Positions 1-13,150 of a DNA stretch of 64,000 bases are shown here, in pieces. Below the pieces are notes generated by a model. That model had not been told where the DNA came from. It was given only the letters and a program-made list of their open reading frames with translations, and searched no databases. The position numbers and the translations under genes are program-made. The stretch spans positions 22,436,001 through 22,500,000 of the forward strand of contig CAMQGK010000637.1 in assembly GCA_947000775.1 (NCBI GenBank), in the 5' to 3' direction. This DNA is from Pterois miles. Lineage: Eukaryota; Chordata; Actinopteri; Perciformes; Scorpaenidae. Every line of letters begins with the position of its first letter. Positions within the stretch are counted from its first letter, which is position 1.

Positions 1-1142
1 ACATTTGTCATTATATCATCATTATAATGTGAGTTTAGCTTCGCCTAGTACTCATTTTTACTGAATTGAGCCTGAACACACCATCACCATACCGTAGCGC
101 TCCTGCCAATTTCAACTCACATTTGTTGTTCACAATGCAGCATCATCAGACACCGGCCACTAAAAGGCATTTATGCCAATCTCCTGATATTTTTTACCAA
201 ACACCGTCCGTTGATTATCGGCAGTAAAACTTGGTCACGCTATTATGGCTAAACTGGGTAATTAATCCGCGGTTCACATGCATGCCGAGCTGTGGGGGGT
301 GGGGTGGGGATCCACATGGATCAGGAACAAACTACAATCTGTTATACAACTATTAGAAAATGAGAAACATGAGTTAACTGGGAATCAGTTTTCTTTGGAG
401 TTTCTAAGTAGCAGCACACATGTCTCCACTGTTTCCTTTTGCAAGTTGAAAAGGAGCACTCATATTCAAACTCTCCTTTTGTTTGTATTATAGTATAGCT
501 ATAATCCATAAAATGGAGCTCTGTAGACCATGACGCCTGTAGCAGTTGGCGTATATAATAACTCCATTACAGTGCAGTTATTGAATTTTAAGATGGTTTC
601 TCTTTCTATTTTGCCTCATGCAGGTGGTTCTTTTCTTCCTCCGCCATCTGTGAACTGCCAGTGTGTGTTCTGCTGCATTCATTTGAATTGTAATGACACC
701 CGATGCCTCTGCTGATAGTAACTGTGCCTTCAGAAGTCCCTCTAGCCACTGATAGATGCAAACAATTTGCGCATTGCTTCCGTTTTGTAGCCAAAACCAA
801 TGTGATGCCTGCCAGAGGAAAAACTAATAAAGCAAAAAAAAAAAAAAAAAAAAACAAACTAATAACATCGGCGGCAAAGCAGCTTGAAAGGATTTAACAA
901 TTTCCTCTTCCTCAAATTAAAGTCTCGTCTCCCTTCTTCCACAAAGCACCTCATCAGTGCATGAATTAAATGTCTGTACATCAAGCATTAGTGGATATTT
1001 AGCACTGTAGGTTATTAATGCTCCTGCCATATTGCATTTCACTGAAAGCTAGTAAAATTGTGTCTTTATTTATTAAATGTAGTTAATTGTAATATATATG
1101 TACTAGAGAAGGTATTTGATAGTATTCGTATGTCGTCTACAG
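1..1142 (+). other. nrp2: Intron upstream of the first visible exon (partial)
   Basis: Intronic sequence ending in the acceptor gtcgtctacag. It holds a 20-base A tract near 834-854 and AT-rich unique-looking sequence. No exon-like open stretch was recognised. The preceding exon must end two bases into a codon, since the next exon starts with the third base of a Lys or similar codon. Confidence 0.8.
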
Positions 1143-1324
1143 GTATGACTATGTAGAGATCCATGATGGGAACTCGGAGTCGGCTGACCTTCTTGGGAAG
1201 CACTGCAGCAACATCGCCCCGGCACCAATCATATCGTCAGGGCCATCACTCCACATTAAGTTCGTTTCCGACTACGCCCACCAGGGGGCGGGCTTCTCTC
1301 TGCGCTACGAAATCTTCAAAACTG
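1143..1324 (+). CDS. nrp2: Neuropilin-2 exon: second half of CUB domain a1
   Basis: Encodes 60 complete codons, starting YDYVEIHDGNSESADLLGKH and ending FSLRYEIFKT, with one base of a split codon at each end (g at the start, g of a Gly codon at the end). This is the C-terminal half of the first CUB domain, the semaphorin-binding a1 domain. The YDYVEIHDG and FVSDYAHQGAGFSL strings carry the acidic residues typical of calcium-binding CUB domains, and HC holds one disulphide cysteine. Acceptor ctacag, donor gtaagt. In the usual vertebrate neuropilin layout this would be coding exon 3 (inference, since exons 1-2 are not visible). Confidence 0.96.
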
Positions 1325-1484
1325 GTAAGTGGATGCTGCTGTTTCTCACTTGTAGGCTACTTGTAAGCAACATTACTTTTAATGCAGACAAGGCGATAGT
1401 AGCAGGGTGGGAAGTGCAGGCATGGGACCATAAGTTACTAAATGAACACCATGCTAAACTAAACTAGACAATCAGACTTGTTTT

Positions 1485-1575
1485 AGCAACCAGAGGAGTC
1501 GCCCCCTGCTGGCTATAACAAAGAATGCAAGTTTAAGGCACTTAAACTGCATTGGCTTCACTTCTCAGACCCAGA
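1485..1575 (-). repeat. Fragment of interspersed repeat family R3
   Basis: Reverse-strand fragment matching the copies at 6645-7247 and 10415-10575. Shared words include gaggagtcgccccctgctgg, gaatgcaagtttaag and cattggcttcacttctcaga. Likely a teleost non-autonomous element; class not determined. Confidence 0.75.
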
Positions 1576-2364
1576 AGTTGCCCTCTGACTGTATATTATG
1601 TGGGAAATTTGTCAAATCAGGAGTACATGTTAGATTTTGAATTGTGGTACAGCCAAAAAAGGGCACTTTGTGTTTTGATATTTCACTTAATATAGCCTAG
1701 AGTTAATGAGGCATTGGAACATGCAGACACAGATAAACGGTACATGTGCAGAATATTGTCATTCATTTCCTCCTTTTTATTACATGCTGCAGACAGTATA
1801 GAGAATTGACAAAAATATGGATTATAAATACAACAGAGATCTCAGGCCAAACTGCCCCAGTATGTGACATTATGTGGCTTCTAATAAAACAACACTCTAC
1901 ATGAAGTCCAAATTTTACGAATCCAAGTCTCACAAGAGGGAAACATGGACAAATTAAATGGCAATAGACAAATGTTTTGCTTTGACCTCTCATTATAAAG
2001 TAAATGTATGAGTGCAAGTTCAGCATTCAGTGCAAGTTCTTTGCAGTTAGCAGTATTAATGGCAGACGGGGGACAAACAAAGAAACTGTGGAAAACAAAA
2101 TGCAATGTGTTCTGTGTTGTTTGTAATTGCAAAGCTCGAAGGAAAACGGAAAAACGGATCCAGAAAGTTTAAAAGCTGTCTGTTTCCACTTTGACTTAAG
2201 TGAACAGGATTTTAGAGGGATCTTGTTAGTGTCTGTATTACAAGCTACTCATGGAGGACTCAACATGCTTCATTAGGTGACCGAGCGTCGTTTATCTCCC
2301 TTGTGTCACGAGAGACACAGCAGCGGACCCTTGAGAGCCCTTTAGACTGTCCAGGCGAGGCATC

Positions 2365-2501
<137 letters not shown>

Positions 2502-3399
2502 CATGGCTCCCCTTCACGCTGCCATGGGTCAGCCAAAGCGAGACCAATTGAGATCAAGGGCGAGTGAGACAGAGGGGCGCATAGTGTCGGCCCCACAGCC
2601 ATCTTGTCCCGTTCCCCCTGAAAGCATTCCACACATGCCCGCTTAATTGAGTCCTGAGCCCTGTTCCCCCGAGACACACACATACACACACACACGCAGA
2701 GGGCTGAGGTTACTAACACAACACGTGTGGTTGTCGGTGTTTCTCACTTGCTGGCACCAGTCTGTTGGGATTTCTCTTGTGTGTGTGTTTTTCGCCTGAC
2801 ACAGTCCACCTGATGGACTTTAAAACAACAAGGGTGTCGGTGTTCACACCCTAGCACCCTAGGGAGAGAAAGACAGACACAGAGGTTTGTGAATTAATGA
2901 ACTGATTTTGGATCTATGGCATTTTAAATCATACCAAACAGAAAACATGAAACACCGTTACGGTCGTTTCATGGGAAGTGTTCACATGAAGTCTCTGTTT
3001 ACAGTAGCTTGTAATTCATCACACACATTCAGTCAGCAATTTCAATAGTTTATATAACTGAACTGGAGCACTTTTATAACCTGTTTATAAAACAGTAAGA
3101 GTAAAAAAGTTACGTTACATTTCAACATTTTTACGTCTTAGTTTTCAAAACTGTAATTTTATGACTGGTTTTGCAAAGGTTTTGTTAATCCAAGGCTGGT
3201 AAAATAAATAAGATAAATAAGAGCATGCAGTCCTTCAGCCATCGCCCTGGAAAAAATGCTGGCATTGTACTTTTCAGCAAGCCAGGGATTCGTTGAATGT
3301 TGATGTTTTTGCATTCGGTCAGAGCAAGTGACCAACAAACACAGGGCTTTCATCCCTGAGGCCGCTGTTTGTGTCCCGTGCATCGCGTTACAATCAGCT

Positions 3400-3600
3400 G
3401 TTTGTCTTGTCCCGTGTTCACAACATTCAATTTCACTGTACAAATTTATTAGTTTTAAGCCCAACCATGTAGTTTTTATCCTAAACCTAACTACAGTGAT
3501 TTTGTTGAGTTGTGTTGTTATATTGTTTGAACACAAACCATTTTTTTCTAACCGTAACCAAGTAGTTTTGTTGCCTAAACCTAACCAATCATCTGACACC
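3400..3600 (-). repeat. Fragment of interspersed repeat family R2
   Basis: Contains the repeated phrase tagttttgttgcctaaac, also present in the reverse copy at 47245-47570. The reverse complement (gtttaggcaa) occurs in the plus copies at 51330-51720 and 55320-55690. Confidence 0.6.
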
Positions 3601-4164
3601 ATTAACTACATGGCACTGTGCATTTCTGCAAGGCCAGTAAAAGGCTTTTTGACACTCAAATGTTAGTGTTTTGCTGAAATGACTGTAGTTCTTGGTTGGA
3701 CGGTTTCTATGTGTAGGCAGGTTACCATCAACTACACACAGACAAGATCTGAGTTTGTAGGGACAGCTGCTTCGACTGATAAATGAAACATTAGCATAAA
3801 CTGGACTTCTTCTAGTGTGTGTGTTTGTGTGTGTTTGTGTGTATTTGTGTGTATTTGAGCCTTCCCTGGCAGTAATAATGGAGCCATTTGGAACATTCAA
3901 GCTGTTGCCATGCTGTTAACAAGATCTTGTTATCCTGGAAGGTGCAGCAGAACGTCTGGTTACGTGGGTGACTAGATTTTGTCTGTGTGTGTGTGTGTGT
4001 GTTATAAATACTGTATAGCCTCACTGTGAACTGTCTTAACTTATAAGTAACATGGAGTTTCAGAACAAACGCTGTTAGTTTTCAGGGCTTTTTTTTTTCA
4101 TCCAGTGAGACTTATCGGACTATTGGTGGCCTTCGAACCAAAACACCACAACGACTACTTCAAC

Positions 4165-4370
4165 AACAGTGATGGAATGTAACTAAGTATATTTATTCAA
4201 GTACTGTACTTAAGTACAGTTATGAGGTAGTTGTACTTTACTAAAATACTTGCATTTTATGTTACATTATACTTTTACTCCAATTTGAAAGCAACTAATG
4301 TACTTTTTACTCCACTACAATTATTTGACAGCTTTAGTTATTAGTTACTTTTCATAGTCAGTTTATTAGA
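4165..4370. repeat. Interspersed repeat family R4 (aagtactgtacttaagtac type)
   Basis: Rich in short words such as caagtactgtacttaagtac and cttttactccactaca, which recur at 23040-23115 and 23955-24115. This is a familiar kind of teleost interspersed repeat; class not determined. Confidence 0.65.
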
Positions 4371-4371
4371 T

Positions 4372-4420
4372 TGATAGATAGATAGATAGACAGATAGATA
4401 GATAGAGAGATAGAGAGATT
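4372..4420. repeat. (GATA)n microsatellite
   Basis: Imperfect GATA array with GACA and GAGA variants directly after the R4 repeat. Confidence 0.9.
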
Positions 4421-5383
4421 TCCCAAATTGAGAAAAAAAAAAACAGTGTACAGGAACAGTACATAAATTGTACATGTCAACACTGAAGAAATATATCCAA
4501 AGAATCCAAATTATGAAGAATACAGGAATACACTATGAATGTACCTGGCTACTACAACTAACATACATCTAAATTAAACCTAGCATTAGCAAGTGTACAA
4601 TAACTTACTATATACATTAGTAAGTGTGCAAGTTACAGTGTTTTGTTCTTCAATAAGAAAAAATAGAAAGTCAATAAAACAAACGACTGTTACTATAGGA
4701 GTCTGTTACCGGCGTCTGTGTTTTGGTGTAATGTGTGTGTGTTTGTGTGAGTGTGTGTGCATGTTGAAGGACATTGTCCTCCACTCTCTGGGTGTCCTAA
4801 TTACTGGACCCCTCAAAGATTAACAGTCTAATCAGTCTGGAAACGGGCTCACATACATATATAGAAACATGGAAAATATTAATCTAAATATTAACCTAAA
4901 ACACAACAGCATGTGTATTTTCTCCACTTAAACAGAACATGCAGGACACGTAAACAGCTTGTAACATAAGGACATACAATATAATGCATTGACACATGCA
5001 TGCATAATAACAGAAAATTAACAGCTTGGACACACGCAAATAAAGACTTGAACACAAAACACATACCCATGCCACACTTGTTTGTGTTTACAGCTCTGTC
5101 ACTATGGATACTGTAGTAAAATTCCAGCCAGTAGGAACACAGCCACCAGAGTGTGGCGACCAATCAACATTCACTGTCTAGGCAGTGCGCCCCCAGCTGT
5201 TATTGTGACCCAGAACTCTCCAGACACACATATGAATGCACTGATGCAGGCTGGACGGTTACTCACAAATGCAGGGCAGCCTGCATGTCTGCACGCAAAT
5301 GTTAACTCGCTCACATACAAACACATTCACCTATTTTTGTCAGGACATTTCATTGACTTCCATTCATTCCGTGCTTATGTCCC

Positions 5384-5924
5384 TTAAAGGGATAGTTCAC
5401 CCACAAAATGACCATTTGTTTAGCAGTTACTCACCTTGAATTTTTGAAGAAAAAGGTTTTTTTGCATGCCTCCGCAGTGTACGGAGAATCAAAAGTGTGA
5501 CTGAATTGCATTAAAGAACAGCAAATCTATATCAAAACATCTGTTTACAAACTTCTGCAGAATAGTCCAAGTCTCATTTATCCAGTCGTATGCTCACTAT
5601 TTCCACAAGCATGGGACTGTTTATGCCAAAGTTTTTTTTTATAGTAAGGTTTTAGCAAAAATGCATGTGTTTGGGAAGTAGAGATCATATGGGTGGATAA
5701 ATGAGACTTAGATTATGCTGCATGGTGTTGTGTGAGTTTGTAAACGGACGTTTTGATACAGTTTTGCTGCTGTTAAATCTGGACCCCATTTACTTCAGTT
5801 CTTCAAGACTTTTTATACGCTTTTTGGTTCTTCGTTCCCCGTTGAAGCAGGCGAGAGAATTAAGTTTTCTTCAACATTTCAAGGTAACATGGGTTGGCTA
5901 ATTGTGGTTGAAGTACTCCTTTAA
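5384..5924. mobile_element. TTAA-flanked MITE, 541 bp
   Basis: Left end ttaaagggatagttcacc and right end ggttgaagtactcctttaa form imperfect terminal inverted repeats, each ending in TTAA. A TTAA duplication is the signature of piggyBac-type insertion. The left end is a very common teleost repeat end. There is no transposase ORF, so it is non-autonomous. Confidence 0.7.
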
Positions 5925-6070
5925 CCACAACCACTGCATGTCTAACCTCTAATAAATGTCTGTTCAGTCACTGTCTGTTCTGTCACTGTCTGTTTACTTT
6001 GTGGTGACCAGCTTTTGACCTAAATGAGAAGTGAGCTCCTATAGTGAAACTCTGTGAACATATTTCCGTG

Positions 6071-6072
<2 letters not shown>

Positions 6073-6147
<75 letters not shown>
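6073..6147. repeat. (CA)n microsatellite
   Basis: Pure CA tract of about 75 bp. Confidence 0.98.
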
Positions 6148-6149
<2 letters not shown>

Positions 6150-6644
6150 CTCAAGTGGTGTAATGTGGAAGCTATCGTGACAATCCTTCCAATAACTGCT
6201 GTTGTTTACAGTCTACCAAACACCTCCAGGCATTTCCTCTCCGCCTCTGTCCGACTACCCATCAAGCCAGTGTATTACATCGTCTAACCAATCAGATCGC
6301 TTGCTCCTCGTTCCTCTGGCTTTCATTGAGCAAAGTGGATCCAGATCTGACCCAGTGAGGAGCGAAAGGTGCTCTGTGGTAGGGCTAATGTACGTAACAG
6401 CAGAAATATGATTTCATTCAAAATGCACAGCAAACCTGAAATAGTGATGTGATCCTTTATGTGGTTTGTAGTGCAGGATGTTGTTGGCATTGCTTACATC
6501 ACTCATTATAGATGACAGGTGTTTGTTTTTTTATATATTGTATTATATTGTTTGTACATATTAGAATGAAGCAGACTGTGATTCAAGATGTCAAACCCAA
6601 ATATTTCCTAGACTGCATCATCAAAGTAATGCTGTGTTGGAGCC

Positions 6645-7247
6645 AGGAAGCTACGTCAGGGTCTGAAAAGTGAAGCCAATGCTGGTGTCTTAAACTTGCA
6701 TTCTTTCTAACAGCCAGCAGGGGGCGACTCCTCTGGTTGCAAATAGAAGTCTGACTATGTCTATGAGGAAATGAGCCTACATCTCACTTGATTTATTACC
6801 TCAGTAAACATTGTAAATGTGAGTTTATGGTCTCAGTCACTAGTTTCAAGTCTTCTTCAATACAGTGTGATGTTCATTTAGTAAATTATGGTCCCATTTA
6901 GAGTCAATGGCATGACTATCTTGTGATTGACAGATCGCTATCACAGCATTGTCTGGTCTGGGAGCTGTCTGTGTTTTTGTCTGTCAACTTAAACCCTTTC
7001 ACAGTGTTTTCAGTTCATGAAAGTTAATTAGAACCAATAACTATAATAATAACTAATAATTAATTTTTGGTCGCCTAAAAATGTCACATTCATCGTTCAG
7101 TTGTACTTAGCTCCCGTGTCACCTCTGGTCTGTAAATAACCAAGATGCTGAAGGCCAAACTGCTGAACTCAAGGCTTCAAAATGGCAGTCCACAAACCAA
7201 TGGGTGACGGCACGGTGACGACATCTGCTTCTTATATACAGTCTATC
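6645..7247 (+). repeat. Interspersed repeat family R3, longest copy
   Basis: Starts around gctacgtcagggtctgaa and ends with tatatacagtctatc. Its first 200 bases match 10415-10575 closely and 1485-1575 in reverse. The end resembles the start of the 60945-61415 repeat read in reverse. No coding capacity. Confidence 0.7.
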
Positions 7248-7634
7248 ATTGGGATAGCTAAAGGGTTGATTGTCTTTTTGACAGTTTTATTTCATGTGTC
7301 CACAGTAATTTAGGAGTTTATTGTGGAGGGAAATCCCTGCTGCGATTCAGTGACAGGAGGCTGAAATGTAACGTCAGACTTTCAGCACCACGAGCCTGGA
7401 ATCTAACCATACGTACATATGGAAAAACCAAGCTGTGGTTTCGCAGGAACCGTGGAGCTGTGTGTGGGCCTGTGGTGTGTATGTGTGTGTTAAGTCACCT
7501 CTGCATGTGCACAAATGTGTGTGTGCGCATTAGAGCTCAGTGGAGGGAAGGAGGGAATAATTGTGGGTTTGATCCGACTAATAGCCCATTGACATGACAG
7601 TTTGAATGAAAGTAGATGTCTGCATGCCAGCTTA

Positions 7635-7635
<1 letters not shown>

Positions 7636-7686
<51 letters not shown>
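7636..7686. repeat. (CA)n microsatellite
   Basis: Pure CA tract of about 51 bp. Confidence 0.98.
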
Positions 7687-7688
<2 letters not shown>

Positions 7689-8299
7689 ACAGACCTTGTC
7701 CTGTCTCCCCAAGATCAGTGAGCCATAAGCGCCAACGCCAAATCTACCCAGCAACACACACTTCCTCTAACCTTACCCCATAGTGAAACACGTGTTTCTT
7801 TCACACTCGTCCAATTCAACCAGATGGGAAGTGAGGAGAAAAGAATAGGAAATGAGACAGTGGGAGGGAAGGCAATGATGGAGCTGTGGAAGATGAAAAG
7901 ATGCATGAGACGACGGTAAAAAAGAACAGCAGGAGAGAAGAGAGCAAGAAAGATCAGAAAAGAAAAGGAGGGTGGTGGGGGATACACAATTTAAGAAGAG
8001 GAAAGAGAAATGAATGAGGAGAGAAGTTGAGCGGAACAAAAGTTGTAGAAAACAGATTTAATACAGAGGAGACTGCAAGCAGTTTTGAATATTTTAAATA
8101 TTCGAATTTCAAATACAATTGTTTTGAGGTTGTGGTTTAAAAATAGCAAAGAGGAGGGACAAGGTGGAGACGAGAGAGAACGTGGAGAAGGGACAGACTG
8201 GACGGAAGAAAGGAGGGCACGAGTGTTTTGGCGATGTTCATGAACATGAAGTAATGAGAAGGGAATAAAACTGCTGCCGGCAACAGAGCTGGTCAGGCG

Positions 8300-8300
<1 letters not shown>

Positions 8301-8345
<45 letters not shown>

Positions 8346-8375
8346 ACACACACTCACACACACACACACACACAC
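8301..8375. repeat. (CA)n microsatellite with CTCA interruptions
   Basis: CA tract of about 75 bp broken twice by a T. Confidence 0.97.
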
Positions 8376-8989
8376 GTTCGTAGTCTCGGAGGCGGGCGCT
8401 GTCCAGCGACTGACTCTGCAGGGGGGCCAGACGCAAGGGGAATCCCACAAGAGACAGTGTGTGTTTGCTTGTATGTGAGATCATGAGGGAGAAGGTCACA
8501 ATAACAAGCAACTCCAACTGGGAAGTGGGACAGAAAAACAGACAAACAGGGACTCATCAAGACAAACAGACAATCTAGGTTGCACTAAAAATAGATGGTT
8601 GCTGTGGAAAATGGAGGATCACATAGATGTACGGAAGGTATTCAAACAAACCAGAATGTATTTGGTGCATTTCAGTTTCTGCAGTTGAAACCATAAATCA
8701 GCCAGATTTTGGCATGTATCTCCCCAGACAGCTGCCATGCAGGATCAGTGAAATTCCAAAATAAATTTAAGCTGATTTAACATGAAAGTCAAAGAAAAGG
8801 AATGTTAGAGAGAGGAAACACAACATCAATATTCCTGGTTCAACCCTGTCTCCTACAAAATTAAGTTCCCATACAACTAAACTGCACTCAATCATATTTC
8901 TTGGGAAATGTTCTCCCAGATTCCAGATGCAGTTTTGAACAGTTTTAAACACGTGGTAACGTTGTAAGTTGACACAAGAGAAAATATAA

Positions 8990-9310
8990 AATACAGCAAA
9001 ACTGCTAGTAAAAAAACATCATGGTTTGGCTTAAGATTACTAGGTTTGGTATGTTAAGCTGTAGCTGTAAATTAAAATAAGTGAATGTTGACTTTTAGTG
9101 TCACACGGGAGGCAAAGAACAGCTTCCTGGGTGAAAATCTGGTCTTTGTTGGACCCGTCCACCCGATTTCCTCCCTACGCAGACCTCCGGGGACTATCAT
9201 GTCAAACGCATTTGTGATAAATGTAATCCACAACATCCACAAAATTTGTTTCCTATGAAATGTAATTGATAATGCAGTTTCGTTGTATCACAGACAGTTT
9301 TTAAAACGTC
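8990..9310 (+). repeat. Interspersed repeat family R2 copy
   Basis: Contains gttgacttttagtgtcacac, cctgggtgaaaatctggt and a cctccctacgcag-type phrase. These recur, diverged, at 22010-22255, 51330-51720 and 55320-55690 and in reverse at 47245-47570. Confidence 0.7.
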
Positions 9311-10414
9311 TCACACAGACATATGTAGATTGTCTACATTGACTCTCACAGCCTCTTCCAGTCTGATAAGCGACTGCTTGAGTTTTACACTTGCTGGTGT
9401 AACAACCTGTTTCCATGGAGATCTCCAGAAAAACTAACCATCTTAGCTATGAATCAATTTCATTATTGACAAAAGATCAATGTGCATCTGTTCAGTCAGT
9501 CACGTGTGGTGAGACAGATGAAGACTGAAGCATGTCTGATGTAGTCAGCTTCTTACGGACTCACAAAACTGTACATGGACACGCTCATGTTTAAATGCAC
9601 TTTGCATGCCAGAGTACACTCACCCTCTCTTAATGTGTCTCTTACCCACTTGCTCTTCATTTACTCATGCAAGCACGCGAGGCAGCACAATAGCAGACAC
9701 TCTAACAGCCTGCAGAGAAATGGGTTACCGTAAGAGGCTTAGACAGTCTGGGCGTTTGGTCATACATGGCTGGGTGGACGGGAATAATGGCCCAGTTGGT
9801 GCGACCTCATCTACTCGATAATGTGTGTGTGAGTGTTAATAGAGAGGGTATTACAGTCATTCAGAAATGAAGAGCCCCAGATTACCCCTAGATCACGGTG
9901 CGTGTCTCTGTGCATGTATGATCATATCTAAAGCTTCTCATCACTGTCAGACCGCCCAACCGTGATGCTGTCAACGGACTCTACATCTGCCCTTCTCGCT
10001 CCCGTTTTTCTGTTTACATCTTTTTCACTTAAACATCTTTATTTTCGTCTTTGTTCTTATCTCTCTCTTTGCTCAATTTGATTTTCCCACTGCTTTTCTT
10101 CGTCTCTTTCTCTCTGTATTTGTTTCTTTCTGCCTCACTTCAACTCCCCAATCTCTGTGTTAATACTCAGAGAGTAATGTCTCGTTTGAGGTTGCCCCTA
10201 CATTTTCCCAGGAGCTCGTAGCGTCTTGCTCGAGTGCACTTCAGACACATGGACAGAGGCATTATGGAGAGCCATACTTGGGCTTTCTGGCACTCAGTCC
10301 TCTATGCTGTTGCCCTCTCGCTCACACTCTGCTTTATCTCAGTCTTTACAGATGACACAATGTAAATAGGTTACTGGTTTAGTGCTTCAGATGCCTTCTG
10401 GTTAAAATCAGACG

Positions 10415-10575
10415 GCTACATCAGGGTCTGAAAAGTGAAGCCAATGCTGAAGTGCCTTAAACTTGCATTCTTTTTAATAGCCAGCAGGAGGCGACTCCTC
10501 TGGTTGCAAACATTGTAAACATGAGTTTCTGGTCTCAGATGCTAGTTTCTTCTTCAGTACAGCATGATGTTCATT
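10415..10575 (+). repeat. Fragment of repeat family R3
   Basis: Close match to the first part of the 6645-7247 copy, sharing tgaaaagtgaagccaatgct and gcgactcctctggttgcaaa. Confidence 0.8.
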
Positions 10576-10577
10576 TA

Positions 10578-10645
10578 AGGCAAGTCAGTTTTATTTGTAT
10601 AGCCCAAAATCACAAATTAGCCTCAGGGGGCTTTACAGGATACTC
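10578..10645. repeat. Retroposon-tail-like teleost repeat
   Basis: Contains ttttatttgtatagcccaaa followed by atcacaaatt. The same phrase occurs at 45270-45350. It is a common teleost repeat tail; I assign no family. Confidence 0.6.
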
Positions 10646-10875
10646 TCATCAAATGAGGATTACATTAACTGCAGTAAAATACATAATGTAGAGTCAGTGA
10701 GTAATCTCACATAACCAGACTTTGTGATGAAATTGTGTGCCAGGTTTCAGTTTTAAAGCGCCTCCTTTCAGTGTCTGTTCTGAATAACATCTTTAGTTTG
10801 ATCATTTCTAATCACAGTCTATAGTATCAGACTGCTATAGATAATCTACATTTTGTGTCTGTGTCTTCACTCCAG

Positions 10876-11103
10876 GTTCAGACTGTTCCCGTAACTTCAC
10901 CAGTCCCTCGGGTCTCATCGAATCTCCGGGCTTCCCTGATAAATACCCCCACAACCTGGAGTGCTCCTTCATCATCATTGTGCCCCCCAGCATGGATGTG
11001 ACCCTCACCTTCCTCACCTTTGACCTGGAGAATGACCCCCTGCCGGGCGGAGAGGGGGACTGCAAGTACGACTGGCTGGAGGTGTGGGACGGCCTCCCAG
11101 GAG
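10876..11103 (+). CDS. nrp2: Neuropilin-2 exon: first part of CUB domain a2
   Basis: 75 full codons between two split codons. It begins SDCSRNFTSPSGLIESPGF, a CUB opening with the first disulphide Cys and an N-glycosylation sequon (Asn-Phe-Thr) conserved in neuropilins. It continues with LECSF, DLENDPLPGGEGDCKYDW and LEVWDGLPG. Cys residues at SDC, LEC and GDC fit the CUB a2 disulphide pattern. The Glu of DLE and the Asp of CKYD are at the usual calcium sites. Acceptor cttcactccag, donor gtgaga. The exon starts two bases into the Gly codon left open by the previous exon. Confidence 0.97.
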
Positions 11104-11870
11104 GTGAGACATGGATCAACTGGATGGGCTTGTGCATCATGATGATCATCATCACTTCATGACAATGATGCTGGTGGTGATGTTAATTCAATTCAATGCA
11201 ATAATTCAACCATTTCACAAGTCAATACTAAAAACAGGCAAAGTTAAAATGGTGTGTATTCTGCCCTGCCTACATCATTATTGACTGAGGTGGAGTAGCA
11301 ACTATTTTAGTTGCTGTGCGTTGGATGAAAGCTAAGCTCACAGGCAGGATGCTGGCACCCACTGTGGAGAAACAACATAACGTTTCAAGGGGAAAATAAA
11401 ATAGGAGTTGCTGAGAGGAGGGAGAAAAAGGGGAGGTGAGAGGAGGAGCGGTAGAGGGCTAGGATATTTCTGGTCTCGCTCCTAGAAGGACTGGAAGAGT
11501 TGAGAAGGACAAATGTAAGGCACAGAGACCTTGGATCTGGTTTCAAGAGATGGAAGAGGTAGAGAGAAAAAGAGGAGCGGTGGAAGGGCAGGGAGAGGTC
11601 CTCCACTCGCTGGGAAGACTAGAACAAAGGAAGGAGAAGTTGAGATGAATAAAGGAAGAAGAGCACTGGGAGAAAACAGACATAGGAGGATTTGAAGGGA
11701 GTTCAGCAAGTTGGAATGGAAGAGGAGGAAGATTTCTCTTGGAAAATAAACCTTTCCTGCTGTATTTTATACTTTTCTATTTTAGTTTTGATCCTTTTTT
11801 GTAGTTTTTTTGTGTGACACTTACAAATTGAACAATTTGACATTTCTAATCGCTTGATTATTAAAGAGGA

Positions 11871-12060
11871 CCTACTATGCTCTGTTTCAGGTTCGTTACT
11901 TGTATTTTGGGTTCCTACTACAACATGTTTACACGCTTTAAAGTGCAAAAAACGCTTTATTTTTCTGCAGCATCAGCTGGACAGCTCTGATGTGATTGGT
12001 CGACCGAACTTAACTTTTCAGACTCCCCTCCAGCTCCGCTCTAAATAGCTTTGTTTGAGA
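11871..12060 (+). repeat. MITE-like interspersed repeat
   Basis: Begins ttaaagaggacctactatgc, which I recognise as a common teleost repeat start, and continues through a CAGCTCTGATGTGATTGG-type stretch. The right border is uncertain. Non-coding. Confidence 0.55.
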
Positions 12061-12756
12061 GTGTGTAACAAGTATGTTACTATGTTATTAAAAAAACATA
12101 TAACTCACTAAAAGAAACCAACCAACCAACAATGATATATTCTATATATAATATGAATTCAGCCTGAGAGAAGATAAGTCCGAGAGATGGTACAAAGACA
12201 ACAGGGCGGTTAAAGGAGAAAAGCCACAACATCTTTACTCATTTCCTGGAGATGAAATAGAAGACAAGAGAGGTTAAGCAAAGTTGAAAGTAAAAAAAAT
12301 GAAGATGACCAGAAACTCGAAGAGAGAGGGATGGAATAGAAAGAGAGGATGAAAGGCGACTGCTCTAAGAGAGACTATGAGAAGGATGCAGGATGAAAGG
12401 AAAGGAAGCAAAGTGGAATGAAGTGGGAGGAGGTTGAAAAGGAAGGAAATGTACAGGATGAGATGCAGAGGTGAAGGACTTAGATCAGCGTTTGCAGGGG
12501 AGCAGGAAGAAGAAAGAGAAACAGGGAAAGAGGATGACCGTGATTGTTTCTTATGAGGTTAAAATATGTTCATATGGTTGTTTTGTGCGTTTTTTTTTTT
12601 TGCATGTGTTCCTATGTATGCATATGAGCAACCCCATCACATGGAAAGGTGTATAAATAGCACAACATTACAAGGATATTCTGCGTCACAAGGACGTATT
12701 TTAGCCTTTTCGCGTGTCATTTTTATGCCACGCAATAAAACAACAAGGGACTTAGT

Positions 12757-12815
12757 TAGAATCAGACTCAGAAATACTTTATTGATCCCTTGGGGGAAAT
12801 TGGGGCGTTACAATC
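12757..12815 (+). repeat. Retroposon-tail-like repeat (TTTATTGATCCC type)
   Basis: Contains aatactttattgatccc and ggggaaattgggg, a phrase common at the ends of teleost retroposons. A related phrase sits at 38905-38955. Confidence 0.6.
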
Positions 12816-13150
12816 GCTCTTATGTAAACATAAAGAAATGTAAGAGAATAGACATAAAGGATGTAACATAAATCATGTATATAATGCTACACTATATAAC
12901 ATAATATATGTAAAGAATTATGAGCAAGTACTAAAATAAAAAAATAAGAAATGTAGGATTTAAGAAATGTTAATTTATTAATAAATACAAATATGTGCAC
13001 AATGCTGATAAATGGGATCTATTAGGTGTGTTTATATAAATGTCAGAATGGTATAAATAAGAAATTAATAAGAATATTTCTTGAAATGTACAGTTTAAAA
13101 GCATTATATGTCACTTAGGGACCCTCGTTGTGCGAGAGTTGGTTAATGGT

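Noticed and set aside
827..854. AATAAA followed by an A tract, as if a processed transcript had been inserted
   Set aside because: The A run starts only about two bases after AATAAA, too close for a normal poly(A) site, and the preceding 200 bp show no recognisable gene.
3159..3602. 147-codon minus-strand ORF
   Set aside because: It overlaps an R2 repeat fragment. No recognisable domain; chance ORF in repeat DNA.
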